Part shown: in pieces, positions 1 to 6,105 of the stretch
Layout: each line of letters opens with the position of its first letter
How positions within the stretch are numbered: position 1 is the first letter of the stretch
Position numbers and translations under genes: made by a program
Assembly: GCA_045579665.1 (NCBI GenBank)
Contig: JAZNMO010000177.1
Location: 1 to 8,798 of the forward strand
Direction: 5' to 3'
Origin: COE1 sp045579665
GTDB lineage: Bacteria; Bacillota; Clostridia; Lachnospirales; Lachnospiraceae
Length of the DNA: 8,798 nucleotides
Notes under the pieces: generated by a model
The model's input: only the letters and a program-made list of their open reading frames with translations
What the model was told of the DNA's origin: nothing
Database searches by the model: none

Positions 1-2
1 TA

Positions 3-257
3 CCGGAAATGATAGAGATTGCTACGAATAAGGCGCATAAGGACAATTTCAAAGAAAAGCATAAAAGAGATGCAAAATATGGGTGGTATCGATATGATTC
101 CAGATTTGCGTTACCGGTTTTTGATGAGGAAGGTGAAATAAAATATTACAACGTTTTTAAAGTAATTATGGTTGTAAGACATGCAGAAGACGGAAAACTG
201 TACTTATATGACATTATGAACATAAAAAAAGAAACGGGTACCCATTTCCAGTCATAA
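3..257 (+). CDS. C-terminal part of a PBECR/LPD-like mobile-element protein (5' partial)
   Basis: This reading frame is open to the left edge of the window, so it is most likely the tail of a larger gene. An ATG at 9 exists, but too little upstream sequence is present to judge it. The visible part is about 84 residues and ends in a block around LYDIMNIKKET. That block, with the preceding RYDSRFALPVFDE and VVRHAEDGKLYLY strands, resembles the small nuclease-like or polyvalent-protein-associated domains (PBECR/LPD types). These sit at the C-terminal end of very large proteins of Firmicute conjugative elements and prophages. Assignment is by remembered family pattern only, and the exact family is uncertain. 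If correct, the left edge is inside or at the end of a mobile element. The domain could alternatively be a freestanding 82-residue protein. Confidence 0.5.
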   Translation, partial: PEMIEIATNKAHKDNFKEKHKRDAKYGWYRYDSRFALPVFDEEGEIKYYNVFKVIMVVRHAEDGKLYLYDIMNIKKETGTHFQS

Positions 258-391
258 AGACTTTACTCAGTCAAAAACTCGTTTCTTCTTGAGTTAATAA
301 TATGAGATTCAGAAAAAATAGTCAAGAAGAAAATGGGATAACGCCGAATGTATCAGGTGTTAAAGAAAAAAAGTTTGAAAGGAAGCGGATT

Positions 392-736
392 ATGGCGAGA
401 AAAACAGTAACCCTTTTGCCCGGCACACAGCGTGCATTGGAAAAAGCAGGGGCAAATATTAAGAAAGCAAGATTACGTAGAAATATACGTGCAGAGCTTT
501 TGGCGGAGCGGGCAGGTATAAGTGTCGATACACTTTCTGCGATTGAAAAAGGTGTATCTACAGTTTCAATTGGTGCATACGCATCTGTCCTTGCAGTACT
601 CAAACTGGATAATGATTTGGAGATGATAGCATTGGACGAGGAAGGTAAAAAGCAGTTTGAGGAACATAATCTAAAGAAAAGAGAGCGGGCAACAAAGAAA
701 ATAGATAACGGAGGAACTGACGATGGAAGAGAATAA
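392..736 (+). CDS. HipB-like XRE-family transcriptional regulator
   Basis: A 114-residue DNA-binding protein with a cro/C1-type helix-turn-helix at about residues 34-60 (AELLAERAGISVDTLSAIEKG). The N-terminal ARKTVTLLPGTQRALEKAG block and the VSIGAYASVLAVLKLDNDLE stretch after the helix-turn-helix are typical of the HipB-like XRE proteins that usually precede a HipA kinase gene. No hipA follows. The frame is open back to an ATG at 302, but the start at 392 is preferred because GAAAGGAAG lies just upstream and the family homology starts at MARK. The C-terminus is highly charged and overlaps the next gene by 14 bases, so the two are probably co-translated. Likely role: operator binding and autoregulation of the pair, as for antitoxins (inferred). 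Confidence 0.85.
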   Translation: MARKTVTLLPGTQRALEKAGANIKKARLRRNIRAELLAERAGISVDTLSAIEKGVSTVSIGAYASVLAVLKLDNDLEMIALDEEGKKQFEEHNLKKRERATKKIDNGGTDDGRE

Positions 737-1112
737 AATCACCGCAATCACCAAAGAAAAGACAGATGTGCTTACAGAAGCATATAAGGATACATTGGAA
801 ATACTGGATGCGTATGACCATCAAACACTGACTCGCCCTGAGGGGACGTATTATGACGGGAATGAAACCATTGAAGAAGTAGCAGTAAATATGTTGTATG
901 ACATGATAAAGAATCCGGTTTGGTATGACTGCAATAAGCAAATGGCAGCAATCAAGTTCTTGCTGTTTTTGGAGTGGAACAATGCGCTGTTTGTTAATGG
1001 AGAAAAAAGAATCAGTGATACATTATTGGTTGCGCTTATCCTTATGATAGAAAAATCAAGAGATGAGGATAAGGAGATGATAATTAGGACAGTGTTAAAT
1101 TGTATATGCTAA
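723..1112 (+). CDS. short Fic/Doc-like protein with a degenerate Fic motif
   Basis: A 129-residue protein with a good GGAGGA ribosome site at 710-715, starting inside the end of the XRE gene. The C-terminal half (about residues 56-128) follows the Fic proteins associated with RhuM-type virulence proteins: a helix ending in IKN, the Fic-motif position, KFLLFLEWNNALF, then GEKRISDTLLVALILMI. The catalytic motif, normally HPFxDGNKR, reads PVWYDCNKQ (residues 65-73). The catalytic His is replaced by Pro, Gly by Cys and the last Arg by Gln, while Asp, Asn and Lys remain. The N-terminal YDHQTLTRPEGT also matches the family, but about 40-50 residues expected between it and the Fic helix are missing. 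AMP transfer is therefore unlikely. It may be a pseudo-enzyme acting as a binding partner, or a decaying remnant. The frame is intact, which favours a maintained gene. Confidence 0.7.
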   Translation: MEENKITAITKEKTDVLTEAYKDTLEILDAYDHQTLTRPEGTYYDGNETIEEVAVNMLYDMIKNPVWYDCNKQMAAIKFLLFLEWNNALFVNGEKRISDTLLVALILMIEKSRDEDKEMIIRTVLNCIC

Positions 1113-1140
1113 ATAGATTATGCTACTTACAGTTATACGA

Positions 1141-1171
1141 ACCATTTCGCCACTGGTCAGATGGTGTTTTT
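1141..1171 (+). terminator. possible weak rho-independent terminator
   Basis: An imperfect hairpin lies just after the Fic-like gene. ACCAT (1141-1145) pairs with ATGGT (1161-1165), with an inner GCC/GGT pairing, and five T residues follow at 1167-1171. The stem is short and interrupted, so it may only partly separate the regulator pair from the downstream genes. Confidence 0.35.
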
Positions 1172-1201
1172 GAGAGAAAATGCAAAAGGAGATAAAAAGA
1201 C

Positions 1202-1612
1202 ATGTATGATGAAATAACGATAGTCAATGCTAAAGATGCAGCTGATTGTGCAATAAAATATTTGATGCGTGCGCAGTCTATGCTAAATGATATAGCTAAT
1301 ATTAGCATAATTTATTTGATTACAAATAAATTTGTATCTTCACTAATGAAGGAACTATTATTTAATGAAGCAGAGCATTTTGTTTGGGATGCTCAAAATG
1401 AGATTGATAGGCTAAATAGTGAAGTTAATAGAGTTTTATACAATCAAACTATGCGACGTAAATATAGAGGATTGACCTCCCTGATGGATACTATGCATGA
1501 TACTAAATACTTAGATAGAGTGACGTATCTTAGTCTAAACAAGGCATTGAGGAGAATTCGGAAAGTAATTTCACAGATTGAAGAAATTAAGAGAGAATTG
1601 GAAAGGATATAA
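1202..1612 (+). CDS. hypothetical helical protein
   Basis: A 136-residue protein that I do not recognise. It has a proper ribosome site (AAAGGAG at about 1185-1191, ten bases before the ATG). The composition predicts almost entirely alpha helix: an Ala-rich N-terminal helix (AKDAADCAIKYLMRAQSML), a short hydrophobic stretch (ISIIYLI, about residues 34-40) too brief for a confident membrane segment, and a basic, possibly coiled-coil C-terminus (RRIRKVISQIEEIKRELERI). There is no signal peptide, cysteine cluster or catalytic motif. The sequence is more AT-rich than the chromosomal genes to the right, consistent with acquired DNA. It stands between the XRE/Fic-like pair and the restriction operon, and its role is unknown. 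Confidence 0.6.
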   Translation: MYDEITIVNAKDAADCAIKYLMRAQSMLNDIANISIIYLITNKFVSSLMKELLFNEAEHFVWDAQNEIDRLNSEVNRVLYNQTMRRKYRGLTSLMDTMHDTKYLDRVTYLSLNKALRRIRKVISQIEEIKRELERI

Positions 1613-1631
1613 AGTTGACATAAAGTATATA

Positions 1632-1820
1632 ATGCGCTTGGTTAGTTGGCTTTGGTATGTTAAAATGACAAGTAAAGAAAGAGAACTTTGGGAAACAGCA
1701 GTAGAAACAGCACCACATAGATGGAGTAACGAAAATGGCGGTGATTGGGAAGCTGTTGATAAGTATGAACGTGAAGACTTTGTTTGGTCAATTTTTGAAG
1801 AACTGAAAGAAGCATGGTAA
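1632..1820 (+). CDS. small acidic hypothetical protein
   Basis: A possible 62-residue protein, not recognised. The frame is open from a TTG at 1578 that would overlap the previous gene by 35 bases. The ATG at 1632 avoids the overlap, and the ATG at 1665 would give 51 residues beginning MTSKERELW. None of the starts has a convincing ribosome site, which lowers confidence. The body is rich in Trp, Glu and Asp (RWSNENGGDWEAVDKYE, then EREDFVWSIFEELKEAW), a plausible composition for a small folded cytoplasmic protein and unlike random antisense frames. It ends 56 bases before the restriction gene. It may be the remnant of a longer gene. Confidence 0.4.
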   Translation: MRLVSWLWYVKMTSKERELWETAVETAPHRWSNENGGDWEAVDKYEREDFVWSIFEELKEAW

Positions 1821-1861
1821 TGTTTTTAACTAATATATTATACAATTATAGGGGTTAATGT

Positions 1862-1867
1862 AGGAGG
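1862..1867 (+). promoter_or_regulatory. strong ribosome binding site of the type IV restriction gene
   Basis: AGGAGG, a perfect match to the 16S rRNA tail, lies nine bases before the ATG at 1877 and fixes that start. The AT-rich run at 1831-1850 contains -10-like hexamers (TATTAT, TACAAT) but no acceptable -35 element, so the promoter itself is not assigned. Confidence 0.8.
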
Positions 1868-1876
1868 AATATCAAG

Positions 1877-4800
1877 ATGAAATTCGACTCAATAGTAGAA
1901 CTTAAAAACGGTCTTGAAACCGCATTTATAGATAATACAATCAATTCGAATTTAGCATATAAGCCTCAGTTTATCTATAACGATAACAAGAAGGGACAGA
2001 AGGTTTTTTCTGCCATTGAAGACGAATTACTCAAGTGTGACCAATTTGCAATTAGTGTGGCTTTTATTACAAGAGGAGGAATTACACCGCTTTTGCAGAC
2101 TTTACAGGAGCTGGAAAGAAGAGGTATTCCGGGCAGGATTTTGACGACAGACTATCTTTCGTTTAGTGACCCTTCTGCATTGGATACGATTGCGAGCCTT
2201 TCAAATATAGAATTACGTATGTATCAGACAGAGCGTGCGGGGAACGGTTTCCATACGAAAGGATATATTTTTCATAAGGACGAAGAATATCGATTTATCA
2301 TTGGGAGCTCTAACCTGACACAAGATGCTTTGACCAGAAATATGGAGTGGAATACAAAGCTAGTATCAACAAGTCAGGGAGAAATGGTGAATTCTGTTCT
2401 GAATGAATTTGATAAGCTTTGGAATGAGATTGAGTATACAAAGGGCTATGAAGATTTTATAGAAGAGTATCGTAAGAAATATGAGGAAAAGCAACTGTTT
2501 AACAAGATGGTTGCGGAACAGAAAAGAATTGCACGAAATGAAGATCTTCCATCGATGGAGGCATATACATTACAGCCGAATTCCATGCAGACAGCATTTA
2601 TTAATAATCTGCTGGCAATGAGAAAAGATGGAGTTGATAAGGCATTATTGATTTCGGCAACTGGTACAGGTAAGACCTATGCATCTGCATTCGCTATGAG
2701 AGAGCTTGGGTTCAAACGAGTGTTATTTGTGGTACATAGAAATCAAATTGCAAAGCAAGCAAAAGTATCCTTCGAACGTGTATTTGGAAGTAGAATCAGA
2801 ACGGGTTTGGTGTCAGGAATTAGACATGATTATGATGCAGATTTTGTGTTTGCAACAGTTCAGACACTCAGCAAGCAGGAGAATTTAGAGAAGTTTCCTC
2901 GAGATTATTTTGACGCATGTATTTATGATGAGGCACATCATACAAGTGCTGGAAGCTATAAGAAGGTGATGGAATATTTTACGCCTGATTTTACTTTAGG
3001 AATGACAGCGACTCCTGATAAACGAGATGATAATATAGAGGGCCGAAATATCTATGAGATTTTCGACCATAATATTGCGTATGAGATTCGATTGCAACAG
3101 GCAATGGAAGATGATTTGCTGTGCCCATTTCATTACTTTGGTATTACAGATTTGGCTATCATATCAGATGAGGGAAATTCTAAGGAAGAGCAGTTGGAGA
3201 ATTTTAGGTTTTTGACAAGCGATGAGCGTGTGAAGTATGTTATGGAGCAGGCAAAATACTATGGATACTGTGGAGAGCGAGTAAAGGGTCTTATTTTCTG
3301 TAGCAGAATAGATGAAGCAAAGGAGCTTTCTAGAAAGTTTAATGAACAGGGATTAAGAACAATAGCTTTGAGTGGCGCAGACTCAGAGGAAGTAAGAGCA
3401 GAGGCGATAGAACGGTTAACGATGGATATTCAGTCTAAGGATGATGACTATTTGGACTATATTATTACTGTAGACATTTTCTCAGAAGGAACAGATATCG
3501 TAGAGGTAAATCAGGTTATCATGCTTCGCCCTACGCAATCACCGATTGTTTTTATCCAGCAGTTAGGACGAGGTCTGAGGAAGGCATTTGAAAAGGAATA
3601 TGTTGTTATCTTGGATTTTATAGGTAATTATAAGAATAACTTTATGATTCCAATAGCCTTGTCAGGAGACAGAAGCTATAACAAGGATAATATTCGTAGA
3701 TATCTTATGGAAGGTGGTCGTGTGATACCAGGAGCAAGCACGATTCATTTTGATGAGATTAGTCGAAAGAGAATTTTTGCGGCTGTTGATAATGCGAATT
3801 TTAGCGATATTAAATTGATTAAGGAGAATTATACGAATCTTAAGAATAAACTGGGGCGCATTCCGAGATTAAGAGATTTTGATGATTACGGAGAAATGGA
3901 TGTACTTCGTATCTTTGATAACAATAGCTTGGGTTCATATTACAAGTTCCTTGTAAAATATGAGAAGGAATATGGAGTTAGATTGTCACTAGAGGAAGAG
4001 AAAGTAATTGAATTTGTGTCTAAGAAGCTTGCCAGTGGCAAGAGAATTCAAGAGCTTCGTCTTTTGGACAGAATGCTTGAGTATGTGAATCGAATATCTA
4101 GATTTATGCTATTTGCAAATTTGAAGGTAGACCTTCAAGATAACTATGGAATAGAAATGAGCATGAATCAGCAGGAAAATATCGTAAATATCATGACAAA
4201 TGAGTTTCCAGCAGGCACGGGTAAAAATACATATTCGGAGTGTGTTTTTATAGAGAAAGATGATTCTTTAAATGATTATCAGGTAACGAAATCCTTTGAG
4301 AAGATGCTGTTAAATAAGGATTTTAGCGAAATATTAAAAGAGCTTGTAGACTTTGGTATTAGCCGATATGAGAGAGATTATTCTAATACATATAAGGATA
4401 CAGATTTGGTACTTTATCAAAAGTATACCTATGAGGATGTATGTAGACTTTTAAATTGGGAGAATAACGAAGTTCCTCTCAATATCGGTGGCTATAAATA
4501 TGATAAGAAGACCAAAACATTTCCTGTATTTATTAATTATGACAAATCAGACGATATAAGCGATACTACAAAGTATGAAGACCATTTCACAAGTAGTTCC
4601 AGTCTGATTGCGATATCAAAGTCTGGTAGAACTGTATCCTCTGAGGATGTACAGAACTTTTTACATGCAAATGAGCGAGGTATACAGGTACATTTATTTG
4701 TGAGAAAGAATAAGGATGATAAGATTTCAAAGGAATTTTATTATCTTGGTCATATGCAAGCGAGCGGTCGGGTAAAGGAGTTTATCATGCCAAATACAGA

Positions 4801-4879
4801 CAAGACTGCGGTTGAGATTGAATGGCTTTTGGACCAGCCGGTAAGACAGGATTTGTATGAATATATTGTGGAGGGCTGA
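1877..4879 (+). CDS. SauUSI-like type IV restriction endonuclease (PLD nuclease, SF2 helicase, DUF3427)
   Basis: A 1000-residue multidomain protein. Residues about 30-190 are a phospholipase-D-fold nuclease with one HKD motif: H126 and K128 (FHTKGYIF) followed by GSSNLT at 143-148. Residues about 230-600 are an SF2 helicase/translocase: Walker A TGTGKT (262-267), DEAH (351-354), TATP (377-380), FSEGTD (535-540) and QQLGRGLRK (561-569). The remainder is a DUF3427-type region, with FPVFINYD near 882-889 and GIQVHLFVRK near 935-944. This order and length match SauUSI of Staphylococcus aureus, an ATP-dependent restriction enzyme that cuts DNA carrying 5-methyl- or 5-hydroxymethylcytosine and whose C-terminal part reads the modification. 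All nuclease and helicase motifs appear intact. No methyltransferase gene lies nearby, as expected for type IV. The exact modified sequence recognised cannot be read from the protein. Two short genes follow immediately. Confidence 0.9.
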   Translation: MKFDSIVELKNGLETAFIDNTINSNLAYKPQFIYNDNKKGQKVFSAIEDELLKCDQFAISVAFITRGGITPLLQTLQELERRGIPGRILTTDYLSFSDPSALDTIASLSNIELRMYQTERAGNGFHTKGYIFHKDEEYRFIIGSSNLTQDALTRNMEWNTKLVSTSQGEMVNSVLNEFDKLWNEIEYTKGYEDFIEEYRKKYEEKQLFNKMVAEQKRIARNEDLPSMEAYTLQPNSMQTAFINNLLAMRKDGVDKALLISATGTGKTYASAFAMRELGFKRVLFVVHRNQIAKQAKVSFERVFGSRIRTGLVSGIRHDYDADFVFATVQTLSKQENLEKFPRDYFDACIYDEAHHTSAGSYKKVMEYFTPDFTLGMTATPDKRDDNIEGRNIYEIFDHNIAYEIRLQQAMEDDLLCPFHYFGITDLAIISDEGNSKEEQLENFRFLTSDERVKYVMEQAKYYGYCGERVKGLIFCSRIDEAKELSRKFNEQGLRTIALSGADSEEVRAEAIERLTMDIQSKDDDYLDYIITVDIFSEGTDIVEVNQVIMLRPTQSPIVFIQQLGRGLRKAFEKEYVVILDFIGNYKNNFMIPIALSGDRSYNKDNIRRYLMEGGRVIPGASTIHFDEISRKRIFAAVDNANFSDIKLIKENYTNLKNKLGRIPRLRDFDDYGEMDVLRIFDNNSLGSYYKFLVKYEKEYGVRLSLEEEKVIEFVSKKLASGKRIQELRLLDRMLEYVNRISRFMLFANLKVDLQDNYGIEMSMNQQENIVNIMTNEFPAGTGKNTYSECVFIEKDDSLNDYQVTKSFEKMLLNKDFSEILKELVDFGISRYERDYSNTYKDTDLVLYQKYTYEDVCRLLNWENNEVPLNIGGYKYDKKTKTFPVFINYDKSDDISDTTKYEDHFTSSSSLIAISKSGRTVSSEDVQNFLHANERGIQVHLFVRKNKDDKISKEFYYLGHMQASGRVKEFIMPNTDKTAVEIEWLLDQPVRQDLYEYIVEG

Positions 4880-4887
4880 TAAAATAT

Positions 4888-5088
4888 ATGTATACGTGGA
4901 ACGGAATGAAGAAATTGACCTGTGTTGAAGCGTTAGAGATAAATGCTTGTGAGGGATTAAAAGGCTATTATTTATTATATCCCGATAATACAGAAAGTTT
5001 GATAGAGGAAGAGTGTTTGCCTGAGAATATTTTTGATTTGTATGACAGGGATATTTATATAGGGATTGAAAGAAGAGGAAAGTTATGA
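4888..5088 (+). CDS. 66-residue acidic protein between the restriction and NUDIX genes
   Basis: A small, unrecognised but convincingly placed gene. It starts eight bases after the restriction gene stop and ends in an overlap with the NUDIX start (ATGATG at 5085-5090, containing its TGA), so the three genes look translationally coupled. A GGAGGG at 4870-4875 inside the end of the restriction gene can serve as ribosome site, with a rather long 12-base spacer. An ATG at 4906 is an alternative start. The protein is acidic, with a strand-like core GYYLLYPDNTESLIEEE and a C-terminal DIYIGIERRG. The LYPDNTESLIEEE stretch is reminiscent of small proteins on Firmicute mobile elements, but I cannot name a family. 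It might be a subunit or inhibitor of the nuclease (inference). Confidence 0.65.
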   Translation: MYTWNGMKKLTCVEALEINACEGLKGYYLLYPDNTESLIEEECLPENIFDLYDRDIYIGIERRGKL

Positions 5089-5489
5089 TGAAAACAATTA
5101 GAGTAGTAGCAGCTATTATCAAAGCTGTAAATGAAAAGAATGAGCCAATTATCTTTGCAACACAGAGAGGTTATGGAGACTTCAAAGGTGGTTGGGAGTT
5201 CCCAGGTGGCAAAATAGAAGAAGGCGAAACACCACAGGTAGCTCTTAAGCGTGAAATTATCGAAGAGTTGGAGACAAAGATTACGGTTGGTGAGTTAATT
5301 GATACGATAGAGTATGATTACCCAACATTCCATCTTTCTATGGATTGCTTCTGGGCAGAAATTGTGTCGGGTGATTTAGTGTTGAAGGAGCATGAAGCCG
5401 CTAAATGGTTGACAAAGGAAGAGTTAGATTCTGTGGATTGGTTGCCAGCGGATATTACACTAATAGAGAAGATAAGAGAGCAGATGTAA
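5085..5489 (+). CDS. NUDIX (deoxy)nucleoside triphosphate pyrophosphohydrolase, MutT/NudG-like
   Basis: A 134-residue cytoplasmic NUDIX hydrolase that would split nucleoside triphosphates to the monophosphate and pyrophosphate. The NUDIX box begins at G42 (GGKIEEGE), continues through REIIEEL (56-62) and keeps the metal-binding glutamates. The usual Gly after EEL is Glu63, a tolerated variation in this group. WEFPGGK before the box, LIDTIEYDYP (71-80), EHEAAKWLT (102-110) and DWLPADITLIEKI (118-130) match the MutT/NudG-type family, and the length is close to the 135 residues of E. coli NudG, which acts on CTP, dCTP and 5-methyl-dCTP. Substrate cannot be read from the sequence; 8-oxo-dGTP is the alternative. 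The ATG at 5088 is an equally good start (GAGG at 5075-5078). The overlap with the upstream small gene places it in the restriction operon. Confidence 0.9.
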   Translation: MMKTIRVVAAIIKAVNEKNEPIIFATQRGYGDFKGGWEFPGGKIEEGETPQVALKREIIEELETKITVGELIDTIEYDYPTFHLSMDCFWAEIVSGDLVLKEHEAAKWLTKEELDSVDWLPADITLIEKIREQM

Positions 5490-5491
5490 GT

Positions 5492-5533
5492 GAATGGCAT
5501 AGCCATCAGCTTTAGCTGGTGGCTATGCCATTC
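5492..5533. terminator. long hairpin between convergent genes, likely bidirectional terminator
   Basis: A 19-base arm (GAATGGCATAGCCATCAGC, 5492-5510) pairs with 5515-5533 around a TTTA loop, with a single G-T wobble. It starts two bases after the NUDIX stop and directly abuts the stop of the phosphatase gene on the other strand, so it probably ends both transcripts. The T-tract is poor: TTCTT at the end of the + transcript, and little on the other side. Confidence 0.75.
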
Positions 5534-6007
5534 TTATAACCTTCCCTCATTTTTCAAAAACTCCAAAAACCCTTCACATCCGGCAACAACATCTCTATAT
5601 GTTTCATCAAAATCTCCAGTATACCACGGGTCAGCGACATCTCGTCCGATTCCTGCAAAAGAGAGCATTTTATAAATCTTATCCTGTGAATCACCATCGG
5701 CGATGCGCGTCATATTACGAATGTTGGCGGTATCCATACCGATTAGATAATCGTAGTAATCATAATCCGCTTTGGTCATCTGGATGGCACGATGCGCAAC
5801 GACAGGGATGCCTACTTCTCTGAGCTTGCCGATAGTGCCGTAGTGTGGCGGATTGCCGATTTCTTCACGGCTGGTAGCTGCTGACTCGATTTCAAAGAGA
5901 TGGTCGATATGTTTTTCTTTTACCATATGAGTAAGAACACTCTGTGCCATAGTGCTGCGACAGATGTTGCCGTGACATACCATAAGAACTTTGATTTTAT
6001 CTTTCAT
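5534..6007 (-). CDS. low-molecular-weight protein-tyrosine phosphatase
   Basis: A 157-residue cytoplasmic phosphatase that hydrolyses phosphotyrosine through a cysteine-phosphate intermediate. The P-loop CHGNICRS lies at residues 11-18, giving nucleophile C11 and phosphate-binding R17. The general acid is D126 in DPWYTGDFDETYRDV, and the SAATSREEIGNPPH segment (42-55) matches the family loop after the first helix. The residue after CRS is Thr where many members have Pro, a minor change. Length is normal for the family, and all catalytic residues are present. A GAGG (+ strand 6020-6023) lies 12 bases before the start, a somewhat distant ribosome site. In Firmicutes such enzymes often oppose bacterial tyrosine kinases of capsule synthesis, but no kinase or capsule gene is in the window. 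It lies downstream of the CotH lipoprotein gene, beyond that gene's terminator. Confidence 0.95.
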   Translation of the reverse strand: MKDKIKVLMVCHGNICRSTMAQSVLTHMVKEKHIDHLFEIESAATSREEIGNPPHYGTIGKLREVGIPVVAHRAIQMTKADYDYYDYLIGMDTANIRNMTRIADGDSQDKIYKMLSFAGIGRDVADPWYTGDFDETYRDVVAGCEGFLEFLKNEGRL

Positions 6008-6050
6008 AAATTTAATTTACCTCATGTTTCCTTAGATTTATTGGGAAATG

Positions 6051-6080
6051 AAAAGGTTCCCACGGTTGAACATGGAAACC
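6051..6080 (-). terminator. rho-independent terminator of the CotH lipoprotein gene
   Basis: Read on the - strand, GGTTTCCATG (6080-6071) pairs with CGTGGGAACC (6064-6055), with two G-T wobbles and a six-base TTCAAC loop. Four T residues follow (6054-6051), then CATTT. It lies 26 bases after the stop of the CotH gene and upstream of the phosphatase gene. Confidence 0.7.
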
Positions 6081-6092
6081 TCAACAATTTAT

Positions 6093-6101
6093 ATCATATC
6101 A
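6093..6101 (-). promoter_or_regulatory. possible extended -10 promoter element
   Basis: The - strand reads TGATATGAT, a good extended -10 (TGnTATGAT), without a recognisable -35. It is located between the CotH stop and its terminator, so a transcript started here would run straight into the hairpin at 6051-6080 before reaching the phosphatase gene. This makes its use uncertain. Confidence 0.3.
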
Positions 6102-6105
6102 CAAA

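Noticed and set aside
276..295. Hairpin AACTC/GAGTT after the first gene as a terminator.
   Set aside because: The stem is only five pairs with a ten-base loop and no T-tract follows.
322..603. 93-codon open frame on the - strand, antisense to the XRE gene.
   Set aside because: It is a shadow of a clearly conserved helix-turn-helix gene and has no recognisable protein features; the similar antisense frame at 600-941 was rejected for the same reason.
723..1112. HipA kinase expected after a HipB-like gene.
   Set aside because: The product is only 129 residues and matches the Fic/Doc C-terminal half; none of the HipA kinase motifs is present.
1615..1633. TTGACA followed by TATAAT, both perfect promoter hexamers.
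   Set aside because: They are separated by only seven bases, far below the 16-18 needed, and no suitable partner lies at the correct distance for either.
4727..5122. 131-codon open frame on the - strand across the end of the restriction gene and the small gene.
   Set aside because: It opposes three coupled + strand genes with strong family signatures, and its product is a low-complexity Leu/Ile/Ser/Tyr-rich sequence typical of antisense AT-rich DNA.
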